Assembly (NCBI GenBank): GCA_016715115.1
Contig: JADKBM010000004.1
Coordinates: 310,001-374,000 of the forward strand
Source: Acidobacteriota bacterium
GTDB taxonomy: Bacteria > Acidobacteriota > Blastocatellia > Pyrinomonadales > Pyrinomonadaceae
Length of the DNA: 64,000 nucleotides
Direction: 5' to 3'
Below the pieces are notes generated by a model, which did no database searches, had not been told where the DNA came from, and worked only from the letters and a program-made list of their open reading frames with translations. Numbering within the stretch: the stretch's first letter is position 1; every line of letters begins with the position of its first letter. The translations under genes and the position numbers were made by a program. Shown here one piece after another: positions 57,703 to 64,000 of the stretch.

Positions 57703-58512
57703 ATGATTAGGGCAATTGCATTATCGTTGGTTTTGTTGTTGGGAGTCGGGGTCGTTATCCCGTTGACCACGGACTTTGCCGAAGCGGGGCCGAAAAAGCA
57801 CCGCAAATACGCGAAGAAAAAGAAGAAGATCAAAAAGTACTCTAAGAAATGGTGGCGTTTGTATCACGCCCGTATGAAGCGCAAAAAGGCGCTGCTCGCA
57901 CGAAAACGCGCACTCAGGCTCCGTCAGATCCGGCTCGCCAAAATGCGCCGGAATTCGAACGCTCCCAAAGCGGTAACCAAAACCTCGGCGCCGGTAGCCA
58001 AAACGACGAAAACGGATGACTCGCCGGCCATTCTTCCGAACGGCGACGTCGCTCCGAAAACCTGGAAAAAGAACCAATCGTCGCAATCTGAGCTTCAATT
58101 CCGCGTTGACGACGAAAACGGCTCGCAACTCGGTTCGGCGGCGATCTCGGTTGTCGGCCCGTCAACCGGCGACGATAACAATGCCCGCGTGAAGTCGGTC
58201 GGCGGCGTGCCGACGACCTCGCTTCGACGCAACGTTATCGACCAGATGATTCGAGAGAACGGATGGGTCGTGAACGATTTTCAGAAGGAAGTCGGCGGCA
58301 AGAAGGTGTACGTCGTTGTCGCGCAGGCGGAAGGCAAGGGCGGCGCGGTTCAATCGCGGATCTTCTACTTTGCCGAAGTTGAAGGACGCATCTACAGCGT
58401 TTCAACGAATTCGCCGACCGATTCGACCGAGCGCATCGCTGAGGAATCCGAGAAGGTGATCAATATGCTCGTTCGCCGTCGTCAGAATCCGCAGCAAGCG
58501 GGACTGAAATAG
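57703..58512 (+). CDS. Unknown basic secreted protein in pil operon
   Basis: The protein has 269 residues with GGAGGAAGT upstream and a signal peptide (IALSLVLLLGVGVVIPLTTDFAEA). The first mature 60 residues are extremely basic (KKHRKYAKKKKKIKKYSKKWWRLYHARMKRKKALLARKRA). A threonine/lysine linker leads to a globular beta/alpha C-domain of about 120 residues (LQFRVDDENGSQLGSAAISVVGPSTGD; DQMIRENGWVVNDFQKEVGGKKVYVVVAQ). It starts 14 bp after pilB. The family is not recognised. It may bind peptidoglycan, lipid or DNA at the pilus base. Confidence 0.8.
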   Translation: MIRAIALSLVLLLGVGVVIPLTTDFAEAGPKKHRKYAKKKKKIKKYSKKWWRLYHARMKRKKALLARKRALRLRQIRLAKMRRNSNAPKAVTKTSAPVAKTTKTDDSPAILPNGDVAPKTWKKNQSSQSELQFRVDDENGSQLGSAAISVVGPSTGDDNNARVKSVGGVPTTSLRRNVIDQMIRENGWVVNDFQKEVGGKKVYVVVAQAEGKGGAVQSRIFYFAEVEGRIYSVSTNSPTDSTERIAEESEKVINMLVRRRQNPQQAGLK

Positions 58513-58522
58513 AACCAAATTC

Positions 58523-58589
58523 GATCTCTGATCTTTGATCCTTGAGCTGCGTCCGAAGACTCGGCGAAGAAGATCAAAGGTCAGAGATC
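58523..58589 (+). repeat. Inverted repeat before pilT
   Basis: GATCTCTGATCTTTGATC (58523-58540) and GATCAAAGGTCAGAGATC (58572-58589) form 18-bp arms with one mismatch around a 31-nt loop. It fills the 90-bp gap between the basic-protein gene and pilT, and its units resemble the CTTTGAT heptamers at 27955. Confidence 0.75.
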
Positions 58590-58602
58590 CAAGGTCTTTA
58601 CA

Positions 58603-59805
58603 ATGAACAACGAACAACAAAACCACGAACTGACCATCACTCTTCCGGACCTGCTCCGGAAAATGACCGATATGGGCGGCTCTGACCTCCATCTTTCGAC
58701 CAATTCGGCGCCGCAGGTTCGGGTACACGGTCATCTGGCTCCGATTCAGGGCTTCGATACGTTGACGCCCGCCGACACCAAACGCCTCGCCTATTCGGTT
58801 CTGACCGACGCCCAGAAGCATCGTTTCGAAGAGAACCTCGAACTCGACTTCTCATTCGGCCTTAAGGGAATGTCCCGTTTCCGCGCCAACCTTTTCAATC
58901 AGAAAGGCGCCGTCGGCGCGGTTTTTCGCGCGATCCCGTATGAGATCAAATCGTTCGACGCGCTCGGACTTCCGCCGATCGTCTCGGATCTCTGCAAGAA
59001 ACCGCGCGGACTCGTACTCGTTACAGGACCGACCGGTTCCGGTAAATCGACGACGCTCGCGGCGATGATCGACAAGATCAACGTCGAACGAAATGATCAC
59101 ATTCTTACGATCGAGGATCCGATCGAATTCCTGCACAACCACAAGAACTGCCTCGTCAATCAGCGCGAGGTCAACGCTGACACGCACGGATTCGCAAACG
59201 CACTCAAGACCGCGTTGCGGCAAGATCCGGACGTCGTGCTCGTCGGTGAAATGCGTGATCTCGAAACGATCGAAATGGCATTGCGCATCGCGGAAACGGG
59301 TCACCTGACCTTCGCCACGCTCCACACCAACTCCGCGTATTCGACCATCAACCGCATCATCGACGTCTTTCCGGCCGAACAGCAGGCGCAGGTACGCACG
59401 CAGCTCTCGCTCGTTCTCGAAGGAATTCTCTGTCAATCGCTGCTTCCTAAATCCACGGGCGACGGCCGCTGTATGGCCCTCGAGGTTTTGATCCCCAATT
59501 CGGCGATCCGCAATTTGATCCGCGAGGACAAAATCCACCAGATCTATTCGATGATGCAGACCGGACAGGACAAGTTCGGGATGCAGACATTCAACCAAGC
59601 GCTTGCGACCCTTTTCCATAAGCGTCAGATCACTCTTGAAGTTGCGATGCAGCGAAGCTCGAACCCGGATGAGCTCAAGGAGATCATCGACCGCGGTTCG
59701 GGACTCAATCAATCATTCGCCGGCGGAGGAAGGCCGCCGAGTGGTCCGGGAAGCCCGTATATGCAGGGCCGTGGAATCGGGCAGCGCCCGCCGGTACGCG
59801 GCTAA
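58603..59805 (+). CDS. pilT: Type IV pilus retraction ATPase PilT
   Basis: The 400-residue ATPase pulls pili back for twitching or DNA uptake. Walker A is VTGPTGSGKSTTLAAM, the Asp box is TIEDPIEFLHNHKNCLVNQREV, Walker B is VVLVGEMRDLETIEMALRIAETGHLTFATLHTNSA, and the retraction motif is AIRNLIRE. The C-terminus is a glycine/proline tail (GGGRPPSGPGSPYMQGRG) not seen in all family members. Confidence 0.96.
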   Translation: MNNEQQNHELTITLPDLLRKMTDMGGSDLHLSTNSAPQVRVHGHLAPIQGFDTLTPADTKRLAYSVLTDAQKHRFEENLELDFSFGLKGMSRFRANLFNQKGAVGAVFRAIPYEIKSFDALGLPPIVSDLCKKPRGLVLVTGPTGSGKSTTLAAMIDKINVERNDHILTIEDPIEFLHNHKNCLVNQREVNADTHGFANALKTALRQDPDVVLVGEMRDLETIEMALRIAETGHLTFATLHTNSAYSTINRIIDVFPAEQQAQVRTQLSLVLEGILCQSLLPKSTGDGRCMALEVLIPNSAIRNLIREDKIHQIYSMMQTGQDKFGMQTFNQALATLFHKRQITLEVAMQRSSNPDELKEIIDRGSGLNQSFAGGGRPPSGPGSPYMQGRGIGQRPPVRG

Positions 59806-59840
59806 CAAACTTCAATTCTTACAGGAGTAAAAAAACAATC

Positions 59841-61073
59841 ATGCCAACATTTGCTTTCAAAGGTCGTAACCGCCTGAACGAAATGGTTTCCGGCGAAAGA
59901 GACGCCGCCAATCAGGACGAACTGCGCGCATTGCTTCGCCGCGAGCAGATCGTGATGACGCAAGCCTCGGAAAAGGGCCGCGAGATCGCGATCCCGAAAC
60001 TCGGCCGCAGCAAAAAGGTCGGAGCCAAGGAGCTTGCGGTGTTCACACGCCAGTTTTCGGTGATGATCGACGCGGGTCTGCCGCTCGTTCAATGTCTCGA
60101 CATTCTCGCCGAACAACAGCAGAATCCATTCTTTAAGGACGTTTTGCGTCAGGTGCGTCAGAACGTTGAAGAAGGCGCAACGCTCTTCAGCGCGCTTGAA
60201 AAGCACCCGAAGGTCTTCGACGGGTTGTACACCCATATGGTCGAAGCGGGCGAAACGGGCGGTGTGCTCGATCTCATCCTTCAGCGCCTCGCAACATTGA
60301 TCGAGAAGGTCGTGAAACTGCGCCGCAGCATCGTTTCCGCCTCGATCTATCCGGCCGCCGTCGTCTTCGTCGCGATCGCCGCCGTCGCGGTCATTATGGT
60401 GGTCGTTATCCCGCAGTTCGAAGCGATCTTCATCGGGCTTCTCGGCCCGGGAGAAGCACTGCCGCTCCCGACGCGGATCGTGATGGGTATCAGTAATTTT
60501 CTGGCCGGATGGGGCGGATTGGGACTTCTCGCCGCATTGATCGGCACAGTTTTCGGTCTAAAAGCGTATTACAAGACGCCGAAGGGCCGCTGGCATATGG
60601 ACACCGTGTTCCTCAAACTTCCGATCTTCGGCAGTATTCTGAGAAAGATCGCGGTGGCCCGATTCTCGCGCATCCTTTCAACGCTTTTGTCGTCCGGCGT
60701 GCCGATCTTGCAGTCGCTCGACATTACGGCGAAGACCGCCGGCAACGTGGTCATAGAAGACGCCATCCTGAAAGTTCGGGCCGGCGTTGAACGCGGCGAG
60801 AATTTCGTCGAGCCGCTGAAAGCGACGGATGTCTTCCCGCATATGGTTGGACAGATGGTCGGCGTTGGCGAACAGACGGGCGCGCTCGACGCGATGCTCG
60901 GAAAGATCGCCGACTTTTACGAAGACGAGGTCGATACGGCGATCGCCGACTTGCTCGCGTTGATCGAGCCGGTGCTGATCGCGTTCCTCGGAATCACGAT
61001 CGGTTCGATCGTCATCTCGATGTACCTTCCGCTCTTCACGCTCATCGGCAAACTCGCCGGCGGCGCGAAGTAA
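59841..61073 (+). CDS. pilC: Type IV pilus inner-membrane platform protein PilC
   Basis: This 410-residue GspF-family protein has two T2SSF domains: KELAVFTRQFSVMIDAGLPLVQCLDILAEQQ with HMVEAGETGGVLDLIL, and FSRILSTLLSSGVPILQSLDITAKTAGN with MVGQMVGVGEQTGALDAML. Three membrane segments lie at about 165-195, 215-245 and 375-400. It transmits PilB and PilT motion to the pilus. Last gene of the operon, start after AGGAGTAAAA. Confidence 0.95.
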   Translation: MPTFAFKGRNRLNEMVSGERDAANQDELRALLRREQIVMTQASEKGREIAIPKLGRSKKVGAKELAVFTRQFSVMIDAGLPLVQCLDILAEQQQNPFFKDVLRQVRQNVEEGATLFSALEKHPKVFDGLYTHMVEAGETGGVLDLILQRLATLIEKVVKLRRSIVSASIYPAAVVFVAIAAVAVIMVVVIPQFEAIFIGLLGPGEALPLPTRIVMGISNFLAGWGGLGLLAALIGTVFGLKAYYKTPKGRWHMDTVFLKLPIFGSILRKIAVARFSRILSTLLSSGVPILQSLDITAKTAGNVVIEDAILKVRAGVERGENFVEPLKATDVFPHMVGQMVGVGEQTGALDAMLGKIADFYEDEVDTAIADLLALIEPVLIAFLGITIGSIVISMYLPLFTLIGKLAGGAK

Positions 61074-61097
61074 GCGTCGGAACAACTCCCGTAAGAA

Positions 61098-61131
61098 AAC
61101 AGGCGGCCGTCGATCGGCCGCCTGTTCTTTC
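61098..61131 (+). terminator. Terminator of pil operon
   Basis: AACAGGCGGCCG and CGGCCGCCTGTT form 12-bp arms with a 5-nt loop, followed by CTTTCT. It lies 25 bp after the pilC stop. Confidence 0.85.
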
Positions 61132-61284
61132 TGCAGCGAGCAATTTCTAATCCGGCGCGTAACTTTCGATGTCAACGTAAGATCCGCGATCCCGAATCAA
61201 TCCCGTCCTGAACGTTTTCGATTCAAAATTCGGGAGATTTGAAAAGCCGAAATGAAGGAAGCAAATCGATTTGCGATTTGCGAT

Positions 61285-61735
61285 TTGCGATTCCAGGATT
61301 CCAGGATTCCAGGATTCCAGGATTCCAGAGATTCCAGGATTCCAGGATTCCAGGATTTCAGAGATTTCAGAGATTCCAGGATTCCAGAGATTCCAGGATT
61401 CCAGAGATTCCAGGATTCCAGAGATTCCAGAGATTTCAGAGATTCCAGGATTCCAGAGATTCCAGGATTCCAGAGATTCCAGAGATTCCAGGATTCCAGA
61501 GATTCCAGAGATTCCAGAGATTCCAGAGATTCCAGGATTCCAGAGATTCCAAGATTCCAAGATTCCAAACTTCTGGAATCTTGGAATCCCTTGGAATGTT
61601 GGAATCTTGGAATCCCCTGGAATCCCCTGGAATCCCCTGGAATCCCTTGGAATCCCTTGGAATCCCCTGGAATCCCCTGGAATCCCCTGGAATCCCCTCA
61701 ATCGCAAATCGCAAATCGAAAATCGAAAATCCCTT
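61285..61735. repeat. GATTCCAG/GGAATCCCCT array in inverted arms
   Basis: About 280 bp of GGATTCCA and GAGATTCCA units (8-9 bp, mixed) are followed by CCAAGATTCCA-AACTTC-TGGAATCTTGG at the centre (about 61555-61585) and then GGAATCCCCT and GGAATCCCTT units (10 bp) in the opposite sense. Short GATTTGC and AATCGAAAATC runs close both ends. The two halves can fold on each other. The array ends at the stop codon of the next gene. Confidence 0.9.
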
Positions 61736-63999
61736 CACCAGATCGCGCCTTTTCCGGCTTCCCAGAGCATTTTGTTGAGCGCCGGAATGTCTTTGTCAAG
61801 AATTTCGTTCCCGCGCGATCTCAAAACGGCCCATTCGGCGTTGTACTGCTTCAGCAGATCGAGCGACGGCTGGCCGACGCGCGGCAGGTCGCTTTCCGTC
61901 TGATTGATCAGGTACATATAGTTCGCGGTGAACTTGTTCGGATAGTTCTCGACGTCGTCGTAGGCCTTGGCTTTGCGTTGAACCATATCGTCATCCCAGG
62001 CCTTCATCTTCTTTACGAGTTCTTCCCCGGCCTTCTTGACCGAGGCGAACTTCGCGTCGTCTCCGAGTGCGCCGAGGAGCAATTCGAGCCGTTTCTGCTT
62101 CTCGAAGATACTGTTGACCGTGCGGTGCATCGTCGTCAATTCGCTTTCCATCGAAGACATCAGCTGATGAAACTCGGCATATTGCGCCGGCGTCGTCGAA
62201 TAGAGCGGATTCGCCAGGATCTCTGCTTCGGTCATCACTTTCTGATCACCGGACTTGATCGTGAAGGTGTATTTGCCGGGCGACGCTTTGTGCCCGGCAT
62301 AACTCGCCTCGATGTAAACGCCCGGTACGCCCGGCATTGTCGGATATCGCATATCCCACACGAAACGGTTCAGCCCGGCCGATTTATCCAACGTCGATTC
62401 CGGTCGCGGCCCTCCGTCCCAGCGCCTGTAAGATTTGTCCGGCGCCGACGAGAACGTGTTTACGAGATTGCCGGCTGCGTCGCGAACCTCCAACGAGATA
62501 TGGTCGGTCTTTTTTAGCTCCGGCAGGTTGTAGTAAATAACGATTCCGTTCGCCGGATTCACCCCGCGCAGACGGTTGGCACCCGTAAACTCGTCGTCAG
62601 TGTCGTCGAGTTCGCTGCCGAAGTTCGCAATGTAAGCATTGTCCGGTCTATAGACCGAGAATGCCGCCATTTCCTTTTTGTACTGTCGCAAAAGGCTGAG
62701 ATCGTCAAGGATCCAGAATGCGCGCCCCGATGTTGAAGCGATCAGATTTCCCTTGTGAACGCGCAGATCGGTGATCGGCGCGACCGGCAGGTTCAACTGG
62801 AACGGCGACCAGTTCTTGCCTCCATTCCAGGAGATGAACAAACCGAGTTCGGTTCCGGCAAACAGAAGGTCTTTGCGAACCTCGTCCTCGCGCACGACGC
62901 GGGTGAACGCGTCGGCAGGGATTCCGGCGTCGATATTAGTCCAGGTCGCACCGTAATCGGTCGTCTTGTAGAGACCCGGCCGGTGATCGTTGAACTTGTA
63001 ACGCGTCGTCGCAATGTAAGCCGTCCCTTTGTCGTGCGGCGAAATATCGATCGCGTTGATCAGACACTCGACGAGTCCGGGCGGCGTCACGTTCTTCCAG
63101 GTCGCGCCGCCGTCACGCGTCAGTTGGACGAGTCCGTCATCGCTCCCGGTCCAGATCACGCCCTTCTCGTGTGGCGATTCAATAACATAAGCGAGCGTTC
63201 CGTAGTTCTCGGCGCCGACCGCTTCGTTCGTCAGCGGACCTCCGCCTTTGCCCTGCTTTTCCTTCTCGTTGCGTGTCAGGTCCGGCGAGACTTCCTTCCA
63301 GGTCTTGCCGAGATCGCTCGTCTTCAGCAAAAACTGCGAGCCGTGATAATAGGTATTCGGCTCCCATTTGCTCCAAATGATCGGCGCATTCCAGTTAAAT
63401 CGGTACTTCATATCCTTCGCGTCCATCGAAAGATACTGGATGGGCGCCGCCATTATGTTCGTCGCCGCCTTTGCCTTCGTATCGACCACCTCGATCGTGC
63501 CCTGATAGCTTCCGCCGAGAACGTAGCGCGGATTGTCGGGATCGAATGCGAGAAACGCGCTTTCACCGCCCGCAGACGGCGTAGCGCTTGCGGCCGAAAT
63601 TCCGCCGCTGCCGAACTCGGCGCTCGCGATCATAATCGACGAGTAATCCTGCTGGCCGCCGTAGATCCGGTAAGGAAACTGATTGTCGACGTTGATGCGA
63701 TAAAATTGGCCGGTCGGCATATTCGCCTGCGTGCTCCAGGTCCGCCCTTTGTTGAAGCTGATCGCCGCGCCGCCATCGTTGGAGATGATCATATTGTTCG
63801 GGTTGTCGGGATTGATCCACAAATCGTGGAAATCGCCGTGCGTCCCGCCGAGGTTCTCCCAGGTCTTGCCACCGTCGTTCGATCTGAGGCACGGGGCGCT
63901 GAGAACGTAGATGGTATTTTCGTTTTTCGGATCGATGAACAGTTCGATGTAATACCAGGCGCGTTGAACGAGCCGGTTGTCGTTCGTCACCTGCCGCCA
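61735..63999 (-). CDS. Asp-box (BNR) beta-propeller protein, 5'-truncated
   Basis: The frame is open to the right edge, so the N-terminus lies outside the window. Asp-box turns (S-x-D-x-G-x-T-W) repeat: RSNDGGKTWENL, SFNKGRTWST, KTSDLGKTWKEV, TRDGGATWKNV, KTTDYGATWTNI and SWNGGKNWSPF. This is the sortilin/VPS10-like propeller common in secreted proteins annotated as glycosyl hydrolases. After the propeller a beta domain (ISLEVRDAAGNLVNTFSS) and a helical coiled C-terminus follow. No sialidase active site can be assigned. Secretion is inferred. Confidence 0.8.
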   Translation of the reverse strand, partial: WRQVTNDNRLVQRAWYYIELFIDPKNENTIYVLSAPCLRSNDGGKTWENLGGTHGDFHDLWINPDNPNNMIISNDGGAAISFNKGRTWSTQANMPTGQFYRINVDNQFPYRIYGGQQDYSSIMIASAEFGSGGISAASATPSAGGESAFLAFDPDNPRYVLGGSYQGTIEVVDTKAKAATNIMAAPIQYLSMDAKDMKYRFNWNAPIIWSKWEPNTYYHGSQFLLKTSDLGKTWKEVSPDLTRNEKEKQGKGGGPLTNEAVGAENYGTLAYVIESPHEKGVIWTGSDDGLVQLTRDGGATWKNVTPPGLVECLINAIDISPHDKGTAYIATTRYKFNDHRPGLYKTTDYGATWTNIDAGIPADAFTRVVREDEVRKDLLFAGTELGLFISWNGGKNWSPFQLNLPVAPITDLRVHKGNLIASTSGRAFWILDDLSLLRQYKKEMAAFSVYRPDNAYIANFGSELDDTDDEFTGANRLRGVNPANGIVIYYNLPELKKTDHISLEVRDAAGNLVNTFSSAPDKSYRRWDGGPRPESTLDKSAGLNRFVWDMRYPTMPGVPGVYIEASYAGHKASPGKYTFTIKSGDQKVMTEAEILANPLYSTTPAQYAEFHQLMSSMESELTTMHRTVNSIFEKQKRLELLLGALGDDAKFASVKKAGEELVKKMKAWDDDMVQRKAKAYDDVENYPNKFTANYMYLINQTESDLPRVGQPSLDLLKQYNAEWAVLRSRGNEILDKDIPALNKMLWEAGKGAIW

Positions 64000-64000
64000 G

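Noticed and set aside
61252..62517. A 421-codon frame running through the GATTCCAG array into the propeller gene
   Set aside because: Its first 160 codons only translate the repeat, and the rest is antisense to Asp-box repeats.

Overview
The window is a stretch of bacterial chromosome of moderately high GC. It is packed with housekeeping genes but interrupted by many repeat-filled gaps. Gene content points to Acidobacteriota, probably class Blastocatellia; this is an inference from the gene set, because no rRNA is present. The supporting genes are secreted TPR and TonB-C proteins, several Uma2 nucleases, arsenosugar genes, a K+-independent pyrophosphatase, a bactofilin, a class II photolyase and a PilB-PilT-PilC pilus operon.

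Layout. 0-5 kb: the 3' part of a secreted peptidase-MA/TPR gene, then a minus-strand rlmN operon. 4.8-8.4 kb: a small accessory island with hicBA, an orphan MNT nucleotidyltransferase and an AT-richer STAND/NACHT ATPase that looks like a phage-defence gene. 8.9-15.7 kb: a HerA-like ATPase, membrane proteins and small secreted proteins. 15.8-18.0 kb: an arsenosugar locus (ArsS, an AhpD-like partner and a divergent glycosyltransferase). 18.0-18.9 kb: a helicase lacking its second half. 19.3-22.3 kb: three consecutive secreted or membrane-anchored genes whose middle member is a chimera made by tandem duplication. 22.5-25.4 kb: secA with a clear terminator. 27.0-33.1 kb: a minus-strand block of cdaR, cdaA, an S2P protease, a MreB-like gene and an FHA-GAF adenylate cyclase, so c-di-AMP and cAMP synthesis sit beside a cell-shape gene. 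33.1-46.6 kb: cysteine desulfurase, Uma2, serine hydrolase, a decayed IS3 element, ttcA, bactofilin, an arginyltransferase-like gene, photolyase, an NAGPA-type glycosidase, a second Uma2 and tRNA-Glu(CTC). 46.8-54.1 kb: yjbQ, hppA, a TPR protein, carA, lepB and an aminotransferase. 54.3-61.1 kb: a TPR protein, then pilB, an unknown basic secreted protein, pilT and pilC. 61.7-64 kb: an Asp-box (BNR) beta-propeller protein running off the window.

Repeats are the most striking non-coding feature. Many gaps hold arrays with a 7-bp period but unrelated unit sequences (GGAATTT, CTCACTG, AAATCCC, CTTTGAT). Several are arranged as two opposite-facing arms. There is also a MITE-like family with inverted ends (three copies), a dispersed mini-hairpin (six copies) and a 50-bp tandem repeat. 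The IS3 element sits inside a CTCACTG array.

The best candidates for something new are the NACHT gene with its degenerate nuclease-like N-terminus, the duplication-born chimeric secreted gene, the basic secreted protein in the pilus operon, and the paired heptamer arrays. No complete multi-gene novel system could be proved from sequence alone.
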